In this document: positions 14,492-21,162 of the stretch, in pieces
Numbering within the stretch: the stretch's first letter is position 1
Layout of the letters: each line of letters opens with the position of its first letter
IMG/VR virus record: IMGVR_UViG_3300032050_007363
Span: 1-21,162 of that record
Source: a virus
Reading direction: 5' to 3' (one strand)
Length of the DNA stretch: 21,162 nucleotides
Notes under the pieces: generated by a model
The model's database searches: none
Seen by the model: the letters and a program-made list of their open reading frames with translations, nothing else
What the model was told of the DNA's origin: nothing
Position numbers and translations under genes: made by a program

Positions 14492-14499
14492 TATTTAAT
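14492..14499 (-). promoter_or_regulatory. Late-promoter-like box ATTAAATA before terminase
   Basis: ATTAAATA lies between the U-run of the upstream terminator and the terminase ATG, with a 5-nt gap (GTTGT). There is no other room for a promoter after the terminator, so this box or read-through must supply the mRNA. Confidence 0.5.
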
Positions 14500-14500
14500 G

Positions 14501-14528
14501 AAAAAAATAGGCTCCGAAGAGCCTATTT
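14501..14528 (-). terminator. Intrinsic terminator between the 181-residue gene and terminase
   Basis: A perfect 10-bp stem AAATAGGCTC-TTCG-GAGCCTATTT with a UUCG tetraloop runs directly into seven U on the minus strand, 15 nt after the stop of the 181-residue gene. It is the clearest terminator in the window. Confidence 0.92.
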
Positions 14529-14543
14529 GGTTTTTATGATTGT

Positions 14544-15089
14544 TTATTTAGATTTGATTTCTGCTAACAAAGCTTCTAGTTGTGCTTTGATATCTTCTAC
14601 AGCCATAGGATTGTCGCCGGGCTGTGTAGCAGGGAACTGACGTTTCTTGCGATTTAGATCGTCTCCGTTTGGAATAGCAGCACTCATAGGTTTAATCTCT
14701 GGATCTGCTCCACCATCTGGTGTGTTAGCAAATGATTCTTCTTCCCCACTCATATTATCCATTGGGTCAATATCATTATCGGCCAACGCAGGTGGTTTTG
14801 GTAATAGTTTATCTCTCAACGATGCCATTGATGGTTCTGTTTTAACCATAGGCAGGGTCGGATCGCTGACATTGCCTCCCATAGGTGATCCCATGGTAGG
14901 GTTCACTTTGGTAATCAACTGCATTAATGATTCAATATTGTCCATGCCTTGAGCATTAAGATTAATACTCATCGACGGTGGAGCAGTTGGTGGTGTTGGC
15001 GATGGAGTTGACATAGGCATGCCACACTCCTCTGATACCTCGCTAGCATTTAGCTCAGCCATCTTTTCTAGTATAGCTTTAAAATCCAT
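14544..15089 (-). CDS. Acidic proline-rich protein before terminase, function unknown
   Basis: A 181-residue protein with no recognised enzymatic motif. The N-terminus is a helix (MDFKAILEKMAEL), followed by a Ser/Pro/Thr/Met linker (MPMSTPSPTPPTAPP) and the segment SMSINLNAQGMDNIESLMQLI, a pattern I recall from several small proteins of aquatic T4-like phages. The middle is acidic and disordered-looking, and the C-terminus is again helical (VEDIKAQLEALLAEI). It has a good AGGGAG ribosome site, starts just after the stop of the 187-residue gene, and is followed by the strong UUCG terminator. Its position among gp4, gp16 and gp17 suggests a late role in head assembly or packaging; no direct evidence. 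Confidence 0.75.
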   Translation of the reverse strand: MDFKAILEKMAELNASEVSEECGMPMSTPSPTPPTAPPSMSINLNAQGMDNIESLMQLITKVNPTMGSPMGGNVSDPTLPMVKTEPSMASLRDKLLPKPPALADNDIDPMDNMSGEEESFANTPDGGADPEIKPMSAAIPNGDDLNRKKRQFPATQPGDNPMAVEDIKAQLEALLAEIKSK

Positions 15090-15090
15090 A

Positions 15091-15654
15091 TTAACTCCCT
15101 AGGGCACTTTTAGTGCCTGCTTTATCTTGTTTAGGTGCTTTGGGCATTTTATATTCGCCCTGATTGTTTTCTTTAGTTCTTTCTTTGCTGACCTTAGCAA
15201 TGTCTTTTAAGAAAGCTGCTGTGAATTCGTTACCAAAATTTTCTTTGTGTTTGATTTTTTCAGCGTCTTTTAATTCGCTGTCGTTCAACAAGGCTTTGCC
15301 GCTAGGGCCTTCGACCGGCTCTGCTTGTTCAAACGGATCGTTGACATTTCTTACACGAAGATGTGTATTAGAAATACCGGTTGATTCGTGTACATCGATC
15401 TGTACTTGTTGTGGTGTTACTGGATATGAACACTCACATTCAAACACTGTGACTTCTATATTAGATAGATCTAGAAATTCTAGAGCTGTTTTTTGTATAG
15501 GTGTAGTAGCTACTTTTTCAAATTTTCCGCAACCATACTTGCCCATCTTTGCCTTGGCTTTTTCTTCAAAGCTTTCGGGCAACGGGCCAGCAACCTTGAT
15601 ACGGAAACCGTAGGTTTTTTTGCTTTCAGATAGATATTCTTTGAATGTTTTCAT
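15091..15654 (-). CDS. Protein with a capsid-targeting-like N-terminus, function unknown
   Basis: A 187-residue protein. It begins MKTFKEYLSESKK, close to the T4 capsid-targeting peptide of internal proteins (MKTYQEFIAEA), which the prohead protease gp21 cuts after a Leu/Ile-x-Glu site; here L-S-E is followed by Ser. A compact domain of about residues 15-110 follows, with strands such as YGFRIKVAGPL, IEVTVFECECSYPVT and QQVQIDVHEST. A charged disordered C-terminus comes after it. It starts at 15654, its upstream box shares bases with the stop of the gp16-like gene, and it ends 1 nt before the next start. Delivery into the prohead is a reasonable guess, unproven. It could also be a neck or head protein. 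Confidence 0.75.
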   Translation of the reverse strand: MKTFKEYLSESKKTYGFRIKVAGPLPESFEEKAKAKMGKYGCGKFEKVATTPIQKTALEFLDLSNIEVTVFECECSYPVTPQQVQIDVHESTGISNTHLRVRNVNDPFEQAEPVEGPSGKALLNDSELKDAEKIKHKENFGNEFTAAFLKDIAKVSKERTKENNQGEYKMPKAPKQDKAGTKSALGS

Positions 15655-15659
15655 ATCAG

Positions 15660-15667
15660 TATTTATT
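15660..15667 (-). promoter_or_regulatory. Late-promoter-like box AATAAATA before the 187-residue gene
   Basis: AATAAATA lies 5 nt (CTGAT) before the ATG at 15654 and contains the TAA stop of the upstream gene. A partial ribosome site AAAGG lies just upstream of it, at an unusually long distance from the start. Confidence 0.4.
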
Positions 15668-16145
15668 CCTTTCCCTGGAGTTTTTTCAACAACTCGTTGC
15701 GATCAGTTATTACAAACGCCTGTCCGCTGAGCATGTTATTAGAATCATCATCTCCAGCATCTTTGTCAATTTTAAGTTTTTTTAACTTAGCATCTATAGC
15801 TTTTAATTTCTTATCAATCTTTGCTGATTTAGCATCTATAGCATTTCTCAGCATAGTACCTGCTACTTCAAAAATACGTCCGCTGTAGCGTACTTCTACG
15901 TTCATGCCTAAATCCATAAGATCGTCGTAGGCATCTTCAGCTTTTTTAGCCAATGCGTCTAATTCGTTTTCGCCTAGGTTTTCTAAATCTGCTATATCTG
16001 GCAAACGTCCTGCTATAGCATCTACTTCGCGATAACTTCTTTCTAGATCACGAACTTCTTCTTTAGATTCTTCAATCACAGGAACTTTAGCCTCAACAGC
16101 TCTAGTATCTTCTAAGTTAAAAAGTTCTTCGAGTTTTTTCGTCAT
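15663..16145 (-). CDS. 16: Terminase small subunit, gp16-like
   Basis: A 160-residue helical protein with the length and layout of T4 gp16 (164 residues), which forms rings that regulate the gp17 motor and DNA choice. After an acidic N-terminus comes DLERSYREVDAI, matching the conserved Asp-Leu-Glu-x-x-Tyr region. Then follows a central helical hairpin (MNVEVRYSGRIFEVAGTML, then IDKKLKAIDAKLKKLK) like the coiled-coil oligomerisation core. The end SGQAFVITDRNELLKKLQ corresponds to the T4 ATVFMGSPTELMDEI segment. It sits directly after gp4 and two genes before gp17. The match is by pattern and position; sequence similarity to T4 is low, as usual for this protein. Confidence 0.7.
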   Translation of the reverse strand: MTKKLEELFNLEDTRAVEAKVPVIEESKEEVRDLERSYREVDAIAGRLPDIADLENLGENELDALAKKAEDAYDDLMDLGMNVEVRYSGRIFEVAGTMLRNAIDAKSAKIDKKLKAIDAKLKKLKIDKDAGDDDSNNMLSGQAFVITDRNELLKKLQGKE

Positions 16146-16149
16146 ACTA

Positions 16150-16157
16150 TACTTATC
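16150..16157 (-). promoter_or_regulatory. Late-promoter-like variant GATAAGTA before the gp16-like gene
   Basis: GATAAGTA ends 4 nt before the ATG at 16145 and contains the gp4 stop TAA. It is a weaker match than the AAATA boxes, but the same variant occurs at 7063-7070. Confidence 0.3.
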
Positions 16158-16593
16158 TGCGTTTTGAACCTTTGTGGAAAATATCGTCTTCGTTAACTAC
16201 TCTAAAACGAATTCCTTGTTGCTTACACCAAGCAGTAGCAGCTTCCCATTTGGCAAGATTTTTTACGTATTGTTCTTGATTGTATCTGCTCTTTCCTACT
16301 TTTTCTAAAAAAGTATGATTACTAGGTTTTACTTCTACTAGTTCGGCGTGTTTTTTTCCGCCTTTGTCATTGTAAACAATAAAAAAATCAGGCACATATA
16401 TTGTATATTTGCCTGTTAGCGGGTCTCTATAAGGAATCTGGATACTTTCTGATGCCCAATTTTCCACTCCCGGGTGCTCGTCTAGCATACGCATGAAAAC
16501 AAATTCCCATGAACTACGTGCCAGCGGTGTTTTCTTCCCGATATATTTGTCGGGATTTTTCATTTCAAATTTACCTTGAGCAAATTTAACCAT
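16153..16593 (-). CDS. 4: Head completion protein gp4
   Basis: A 146-residue homologue of T4 gp4 (also called gp50, 150 residues), needed to finish DNA-filled heads before tails join. It has the features of a PD-(D/E)XK nuclease of the TnsA N-terminal type: RSSWEFVFMRMLDEHP (E30), YVPDFFIVY (D69) and ELVEVKP (E87, K89). FAQGKF at the N-terminus and the basic end HKGSKRR also fit the family. Its start and the stop of the upstream gene share a base (TAATG), so translation is coupled. Whether it cuts DNA in virion assembly is not settled for the family, although the catalytic residues are kept. Confidence 0.9.
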   Translation of the reverse strand: MVKFAQGKFEMKNPDKYIGKKTPLARSSWEFVFMRMLDEHPGVENWASESIQIPYRDPLTGKYTIYVPDFFIVYNDKGGKKHAELVEVKPSNHTFLEKVGKSRYNQEQYVKNLAKWEAATAWCKQQGIRFRVVNEDDIFHKGSKRR

Positions 16594-16970
16594 TACGCTC
16601 TAATGTTTCTAAGTTTGAGTTGATTAGCAGTAATCACTGTCCTAAAACCCAATCTCGATGTTTGGCTACGATTTTGATTTAATATCTCAGCCACTAATCC
16701 TGTAAGTTCTAACTGTTTCAAAGAATCCAAAGTTTCTAATAATTGAAAAACAGGAAATCCGTCTTTCTTAGCCTGTTGTAAAAGAACCATGGCTGTAACT
16801 GTTGCTGCTTCGAGGCCAAAACCTTTATTAGTTAAAAATCCTATAGTAGCATCTACGTCACTGCCGAGATATTCTTCACCTCGCTGTCCAAAATTATTTA
16901 AATAGACTCTACTTCTATCAGCACTATCAGTAGATTGTGTAGTCGGTAAATTAGTTAAGACACTATTCAT
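16593..16970 (-). CDS. Conserved small helical protein between tail and head genes
   Basis: A 125-residue protein of unknown function. After a polar N-terminus of about 25 residues it has YLNNFGQRGEEYLGSDVDATIGFLTNKGF, then LEAATVTAMVLLQQAKKDGFPVFQLLETLDSLKQLELTGLVAEILNQNR as two or three amphipathic helices, and ends RLGFRTV. I recall similar 100-130 residue proteins in cyanophages and pelagic phages beside tail genes. It is coupled on both sides: ATGA with the tube-like gene upstream and TAATG with gp4. It may be a small structural or assembly factor of the tail or baseplate. Confidence 0.75.
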   Translation of the reverse strand: MNSVLTNLPTTQSTDSADRSRVYLNNFGQRGEEYLGSDVDATIGFLTNKGFGLEAATVTAMVLLQQAKKDGFPVFQLLETLDSLKQLELTGLVAEILNQNRSQTSRLGFRTVITANQLKLRNIRA

Positions 16971-18100
16971 TCTGCCCTCTTGTTTGTTCCAAAGGATATA
17001 CCAGGTAATCCACTGGTAACATTATCTTGCCCTGTGGGTGTTAGTAATATATTTGTTGCTTCTGCGACTAAATTTTCTGGACGAAGAGATGCTAGACTCT
17101 TATAAAAATTAATAGCTTTGATAGCAGCCTGTAACCCGTCTGTTCTAGAAAAAGCACCTTGGACGTTGTTAACTCCGTATATTGTTGAAGCATCTTCAAT
17201 AATTTGCGACCCTGCGTTAATTAACCCGCCTGGGCCAAATATAGTAGAAATTTGGCCTCCCCCTATAGTTAAAGGACTAGGAGTTCTATCATAATATAGA
17301 TCAGCAAAACCTCGAGGTACTCCTCTGTCAATAATAGAACCGGTTCCATATAAAACTGATTCATAAACAATATTCATCGTAGCTTCAATTGTGCCGTTGT
17401 TAGAGCCTTGATCTACGTTTCCGTGATTCCAGCTTGTTATATGGGGATTAATCAACGTATAAGCATTGAATTTTTTTCGACTTAAAGTGTATATAGTAAT
17501 TGAACCAAAGAATGGTCTTGTATAATTTATTTTATCAACATCGAGGCCGTATCGAATTTGTCCAGCTTCTATTGCCCCTAAAGTTCTTCCTGTGTTAGTA
17601 ATGCCTCCGCCTGCTTTGGGAGCTCCGGTTGTAGTTTGATCTGGAGCATACACTCCGCCTTTTGTCTGTGTCCAAAAATCAGGAGGAAGAAATCTTTCAT
17701 TAGAATAATGAGAAAGATATTGAGCCCATAAAGCATTTATTACCCCTAAGTTGTCGTCATGAAAAACAAGATTTAGTGGTTCGTATTTTATTTCTTTGTA
17801 AATTACACGTTTCCTGTTATATTGATTTTTAACCTCGTGCTCAAAAGTAATTTTAGGTAAATCGGCTTGTTTTACTAACATGTCGATTGCCTGTTGATTA
17901 TTTTTTAGATATGTAGATGACGCTACAGCAGGTTGGTTTATGTTAAACTGAACATGATACAGGAATTTAGTTCTTGGTGCCCGCGACATTCCGTTATCGA
18001 GATATAGTCGAGCCGCGTGACGAGCATCACCAAGATTTCCCTTGGGGTTTGTGATGCCTTGCCCTACTCCTTGAAGGAATCGTGTGAATTTATCTGCCAT
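16967..18100 (-). CDS. Tail-tube-fold baseplate protein, gp48/gp54-like
   Basis: A 377-residue protein that looks like a tail-tube-fold paralogue joining the baseplate to the tube, as T4 gp48 (364) and gp54 (320) do. Signs are KFLYHVQFNIN near residue 45, LPKITFEHEVKNQYNRKRVIYKEIKYEPLNLVFHDD near 82-115, and the tube-type segment GSITIYTLSRKKFNAYTLINPHITSWNH followed by ATMNIVYESVLYG. These alternating strands are shared with gp19 next door. The N-terminal 40 residues and the Gly-rich C-terminal third are extras. It follows a terminator with an ACTAAATA box 5 nt before ATG. I cannot tell gp48 from gp54; a tail-completion role is less likely. Confidence 0.72.
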   Translation of the reverse strand: MADKFTRFLQGVGQGITNPKGNLGDARHAARLYLDNGMSRAPRTKFLYHVQFNINQPAVASSTYLKNNQQAIDMLVKQADLPKITFEHEVKNQYNRKRVIYKEIKYEPLNLVFHDDNLGVINALWAQYLSHYSNERFLPPDFWTQTKGGVYAPDQTTTGAPKAGGGITNTGRTLGAIEAGQIRYGLDVDKINYTRPFFGSITIYTLSRKKFNAYTLINPHITSWNHGNVDQGSNNGTIEATMNIVYESVLYGTGSIIDRGVPRGFADLYYDRTPSPLTIGGGQISTIFGPGGLINAGSQIIEDASTIYGVNNVQGAFSRTDGLQAAIKAINFYKSLASLRPENLVAEATNILLTPTGQDNVTSGLPGISFGTNKRAE

Positions 18101-18105
18101 AATAT

Positions 18106-18113
18106 TATTTAGT
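18106..18113 (-). promoter_or_regulatory. Late-promoter-like box ACTAAATA before the gp48/54-like gene
   Basis: ACTAAATA lies between the terminator U-run and the ATG at 18100, with a 5-nt gap (ATATT) and no ribosome site. The arrangement copies that at terminase. Confidence 0.5.
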
Positions 18114-18116
18114 GAT

Positions 18117-18142
18117 AAAAAAAGCCCGGGGATTCCGGGCTT
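18117..18142 (-). terminator. Intrinsic terminator after gp19
   Basis: On the minus strand AAGCCCGG-AATCC-CCGGGCTT forms an 8-bp GC-rich stem that runs into seven U, 17 nt after the gp19 stop. It isolates the tube gene, which is needed in high copy, from the gene behind it. Confidence 0.92.
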
Positions 18143-18159
18143 GATTTAATTTTGTGATA

Positions 18160-18792
18160 TTAACTTCCTGTAGCTAGGCTACCAAGAGTTCTAGCACCAA
18201 TGTTTCTACCAATGCCGTCAATGCCGCCGCCTTTGTATTGGATCGCGTTATCGTAACGTATTGCTAGTGCAATCATTGCTGGTTCGTTTGATGTATAGTT
18301 TAAATCACCGTAATCGATGTTTTGTACGAAACAACCGTACAATTCAAATGTTTCTAGCACGTTAGGTGTTTGAGCACCATTTCCGCCATCTAGTAGTTCG
18401 ATTAGTGTAGTGAACTTATAGTCTTGAGCAGATGCTGCTCCTGATTGTTCGAAGAAGTCAAATTGTTTCTGAATCTGCTCACCGCACAGGCGTTGGATAG
18501 ATCCTGTAGCATCATCTCTCACGTTTAATGTTACTGGTTCCCAATTGTGTCTACCTGCTAGGTATACTCTTGAGTTGTAAATTGGAAGTTCTATTTCTTC
18601 AAAGTTTACTTTAGGACGAGTAATATCATTTACTTGTTTTGTTAATTCAGTTGCTACTGTTCCATTTGCCCCGAAGCCTTGTAAGACCACCCTAAATCTA
18701 TACTTTAGCTTGGGCATTAACAAGCCCTGAGCACTAGACGAAGCGTCTGTTGCCAAAGGTACTGTTAATTTTGATAGTGTTGAAATTGCCAT
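18160..18792 (-). CDS. 19: Tail tube protein gp19
   Basis: A 210-residue tail tube monomer (T4 gp19: 163), the inner cylinder through which DNA passes. YRFRVVLQGFGANG near residue 31, ITRPKVNFEEIELPIYNSRVYLAGRHNWEPVTLNVRDD near 52-90, then ETFELYGCFVQNIDYGDLNYTSNEPAMIALAIRYDNAIQY near 145-185 are the successive strands of the tube fold shared with phage T4 and type VI secretion Hcp proteins. The CCGGAG ribosome site and a GATAAATA box 22 nt upstream give it its own start of transcription, and it ends at a strong terminator, so it can be made in large amounts. It directly follows the sheath gene as in T4. Confidence 0.93.
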   Translation of the reverse strand: MAISTLSKLTVPLATDASSSAQGLLMPKLKYRFRVVLQGFGANGTVATELTKQVNDITRPKVNFEEIELPIYNSRVYLAGRHNWEPVTLNVRDDATGSIQRLCGEQIQKQFDFFEQSGAASAQDYKFTTLIELLDGGNGAQTPNVLETFELYGCFVQNIDYGDLNYTSNEPAMIALAIRYDNAIQYKGGGIDGIGRNIGARTLGSLATGS

Positions 18793-18814
18793 ATTCTTAT
18801 GCTCCGGATAATAT

Positions 18815-18822
18815 TATTTATC
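18815..18822 (-). promoter_or_regulatory. Late-promoter-like box GATAAATA before gp19
   Basis: GATAAATA on the minus strand, 22 nt before the gp19 ATG with a CCGGAG ribosome site in the leader. This is a standard late-promoter layout and the best-supported box in the window. Confidence 0.65.
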
Positions 18823-18827
18823 TCTTA

Positions 18828-18853
18828 TAATTGGGGGACAAAGCCCCCAATTA
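18828..18853 (-). other. Perfect 10-bp hairpin between gp18 and gp19
   Basis: TAATTGGGGG and CCCCCAATTA pair perfectly around a 6-nt loop, starting right behind the sheath stop. There is no U-run, so it is not a classic terminator. It may stabilise the sheath mRNA 3' end or partly stop transcription before the gp19 promoter. Confidence 0.65.
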
Positions 18854-21162
18854 TTAAGATGCTCTCGATGCTGCTATCTCCCCTGTATTTTTCAATCTCA
18901 ATGGGATGTAAATAAATTCAATTGCTTTTACTGGTTCAATTGCGATATCTACATATAGTTCATTTCGATCAATCCTTGCTGGAGTGTTATTTGTTTCATC
19001 GCAGACCACAGCATAGTCATAGATAGCACGTAGACCTACAAGCTCTAGCAACAGACTTTCTACTGCCTGTCTAACTTCGTCTCTTGTAAGTTTATCGTTA
19101 GGTTCAAACACAAACGGTTTAGCTAATCTGCTTAACTGACTGCGTAGATAAATTACCAAACGTGCTACGTTAATTCTGTCTAATGCTGATGATCCAGTAC
19201 TTAGGGTTTTTTGTCCATAGTTTACTAGACCAACACCGTTAAAGAATGTTAAAGGATTAACTCTAATATTAGCTAATGTGTCACGCTGTCCTTCTGTTAA
19301 TGCTACAGGTTTAAATTGTCCTGTTTTGCTTTCTAGGTATCCTACTGATGTAGCATTAGTAACACCGCCTCGTCTTATACCTGCTGGAGCAAACCATGGA
19401 TAAGATACTTGATCATTTAAAGCAATAGTTCTTAACATCATGTAGCTTGGTGGTACCATGATTGTGTTACCAGTATTATCACTGGTTAATCCTGCTGGAT
19501 AAAATACTCCGGCATACGCATCTGAGCTAACTAAACCTACGTCTCCGTTGTCAGTAGCAGCATTAACGTTTTTGCCCCAGTTGTTTAATGAATTAGTGTC
19601 TGGAAGCAATCTAAAAGGAGCATCGCCTACAACAAATGCTGTTGTTCCGCGATCAATATTTAGAGCAATCATTTCTTGTAGTACTTCAGGATATCCTGGT
19701 GTAGCAATAAGATTGAAATTACGAACTTCGTCTTCACGTATTTCAGCGTTAGAATTTAATAAACCTTTTAACGCCTCAACAACCACTTGACGCTGTGCTT
19801 TACGACCAAAGTCGCTACCAGAATCAGATACCCAACGTGCTGACTCATAATCTATCATTGACTCGTCACCGTAGCGGACATTGTCTGCCGATGTGTTAAC
19901 ATGGTTTCTAACATACTTTTTAATATTGAAACCGCTTCTACGAGTATTGAATAACAAAATACCTCTTGGATATAGGTCAGGATCTGGTGCGTCGTAGTCT
20001 ACAAAATCACTGCTTAACAATTCTAAGATTGTAGCAGGATCTTTTGACTCGCCGTTTAAGTCCCATCGAGCATCGCCAAACACAATACCATCTTCTGATG
20101 TGCTATCGCTCTTGTCAATCAATACCCAATTATTTGCTATCTGGTCAGTTAAGCCGTCTTGGTATTTGTAGATTACAGGATAATTTTCTAGATCGCTAGC
20201 ATCAATCCATAGGTCGCCGGTCACTAAAGCAGTACCATCACTTTGTAGCAATGGTCGAACAGAGTTAACAATTGGTCCCATTGGGTCTGTGCCGTTAACA
20301 TACACTGGGGATGCTGTTGTAGCAATACCGCCACTGCCGCTATATTTGTAACCTACCCAGGCAGATCCGTTGTGTATCATAATGTCTACTTGATCTACTA
20401 AACTGTTAAACCATCTTTGACCATCTGCTGGATCGTTTAACGGAGCATCTGAAGATGCTACATACCCTGTAGATGTACCAGACATTGGCATATAGTTGCT
20501 GATAACATAATCAAAGTCGCTGCTGACGCTCGGAGATCCGTAGAAATTTGGAGTTCCTGTAGCGTCTGTTACATTATATTCAACAAAACCAGCATCAGTA
20601 AACAAATCATCGCCATCGATAATTCTAATCTCACCGCCTAGTTTATGAGTAATTGTAATTTTACCATCTAGTACTGTAGCTTCAACGTTTACAAAACCAG
20701 CATTGTTAATAGCCTGTCTTAATGTATTAGCATCCGCACCTGTACCTGCTGAGGTAAAAGTTATTGAAATAGCACTTGAAAGACTAGCATTATTAACAAG
20801 ACTTTCTCTCATACTAAATGTGTAAGAACCACTAAATGTTCCTGCTCCAATTGTATCAGATGTTACAGATGTCGCACCTTTAATTTTTCTAACAAAAATT
20901 TTAAAACTAGCAGTTTGAGGTGTGTTATCGTAGCCAGTATCTTCAGTGTAATTGTATTGTACATACACTGTATCTTTATCAATCCCAGCACCGCCACCTG
21001 TTTTGTTAACTCCAAAGATAGCACCTTGTGCGTTAGCCGATAAAGGAGCAGCTACTTCTAACCATGATTTAGAAGAACTATTCCAACGTTTTACTCTCCA
21101 ACGTGCTCCAAGATTAGGATCAGTTGTCTTAACCCATATAGATCCGCTTGGTCTAGAAATAG
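18854..21162 (-). CDS. 18: Tail sheath protein gp18 (N-terminus outside the window)
   Basis: A contractile tail sheath subunit. The frame is open to the right window edge; the GTG at 20968 is internal because homologous sequence continues upstream (IWVKTTDPNLGARWRVKRWN). About 768 residues are visible, already longer than T4 gp18 (659). The C-terminal core is clear: GRKAQRQVVVEALKGLLNS, YPWFAPAGIRRGGV, NPLTFFNGVGLVNYGQKTL, LDRINVARLVIYLRSQL and PVKAIEFIYIPLRLKNTGEI, the strands and helices that hold neighbouring sheath subunits. The extra length lies in the middle and N-terminal surface domains, for example a Gly/Ser/Thr-rich strand region with two copies of a motif like TFS-GSYTFS. It is followed by a perfect hairpin and gp19. 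Confidence 0.95.
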   Translation of the reverse strand, partial: ISRPSGSIWVKTTDPNLGARWRVKRWNSSSKSWLEVAAPLSANAQGAIFGVNKTGGGAGIDKDTVYVQYNYTEDTGYDNTPQTASFKIFVRKIKGATSVTSDTIGAGTFSGSYTFSMRESLVNNASLSSAISITFTSAGTGADANTLRQAINNAGFVNVEATVLDGKITITHKLGGEIRIIDGDDLFTDAGFVEYNVTDATGTPNFYGSPSVSSDFDYVISNYMPMSGTSTGYVASSDAPLNDPADGQRWFNSLVDQVDIMIHNGSAWVGYKYSGSGGIATTASPVYVNGTDPMGPIVNSVRPLLQSDGTALVTGDLWIDASDLENYPVIYKYQDGLTDQIANNWVLIDKSDSTSEDGIVFGDARWDLNGESKDPATILELLSSDFVDYDAPDPDLYPRGILLFNTRRSGFNIKKYVRNHVNTSADNVRYGDESMIDYESARWVSDSGSDFGRKAQRQVVVEALKGLLNSNAEIREDEVRNFNLIATPGYPEVLQEMIALNIDRGTTAFVVGDAPFRLLPDTNSLNNWGKNVNAATDNGDVGLVSSDAYAGVFYPAGLTSDNTGNTIMVPPSYMMLRTIALNDQVSYPWFAPAGIRRGGVTNATSVGYLESKTGQFKPVALTEGQRDTLANIRVNPLTFFNGVGLVNYGQKTLSTGSSALDRINVARLVIYLRSQLSRLAKPFVFEPNDKLTRDEVRQAVESLLLELVGLRAIYDYAVVCDETNNTPARIDRNELYVDIAIEPVKAIEFIYIPLRLKNTGEIAASRAS

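Noticed and set aside
15164-15613. A 149-codon plus-strand frame opposite the 187-residue gene
   Set aside because: Shadow of the coupled minus-strand gene; no promoter, no ribosome site, and unusual Cys/Ser/Leu composition.
20966-20968. GTG start of the sheath gene inside the window
   Set aside because: The frame stays open to the window edge, and the upstream part encodes recognisable sheath sequence, so the gene is truncated by the window, not started here.
1-21162. tRNA genes, CRISPR arrays, insertion sequences, integrase and att sites
   Set aside because: No cloverleaf, regularly spaced repeats, transposase or recombinase gene was seen in either strand by reading; a tRNA scan was not run.

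Overview
This window looks like part of the genome of a T4-like myovirus (Caudoviricetes) of an aquatic bacterium. The evidence is a set of T4-type core genes: tail sheath gp18, tail tube gp19, a gp48/gp54-like tube-fold protein, head-completion gp4, both terminase subunits (gp16-like and gp17), the single-stranded DNA binding protein gp32, UvsX and a UvsY-like protein. Coding is dense, with ATGA-type start/stop overlaps. The DNA is AT-rich, and short TAAATA-type boxes resembling T4 late promoters recur. The host cannot be read directly. A small secreted Ala/Pro/Lys-rich protein between gp32 and the packaging genes resembles proteins of proteobacteria, so a pelagic proteobacterial host is a guess.

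Layout, right to left, because most genes lie on the minus strand. Positions 21162-16967 are the tail module: sheath (N-terminus outside the window), tube, and a tube-like baseplate protein. Positions 16970-14544 hold a conserved small protein, gp4, a gp16-like small terminase and two unrecognised acidic proteins. Positions 14486-11009 hold the large terminase and a 625-residue acidic protein. Positions 10965-10612 form a one-gene unit between two terminators that encodes the small secreted protein. Positions 10507-7720 hold the recombination module gp32 - uvsX - 79-residue protein - uvsY-like. Positions 7723-1 are a glycan cassette: one epimerase, a short UDP-sugar dehydrogenase, a nucleotidyltransferase-cupin fusion, a free cupin, two GT8-like glycosyltransferases, a capsule-type transferase, a pyruvyltransferase-like protein and three SAM methyltransferases. 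Two short plus-strand units (3918-5032 and 7091-7723) interrupt this minus-strand cassette.

How the genes fit together: the tail, head-completion and packaging genes are late functions, and hairpin terminators and TAAATA boxes split them into small transcription units. The recombination genes form one compact operon starting at gp32. The glycan genes look able to make, activate, transfer and decorate an unusual sugar. Late-promoter-like boxes in front of them suggest late expression, so the sugar may decorate virions or the late-infection cell surface; that is inference. The features most worth checking are the TAAATA boxes 4-5 nt before start codons (possible leaderless late mRNAs), the self-contained secreted-protein insert with its tandem upstream repeats, the gp32 leader with competing hairpins, and the sheath-tube-...-gp4-gp16-gp17 gene order, which differs from T4. 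No tRNA, CRISPR array, integrase or insertion sequence was seen, and no stretch over 300 bases lacks a gene.
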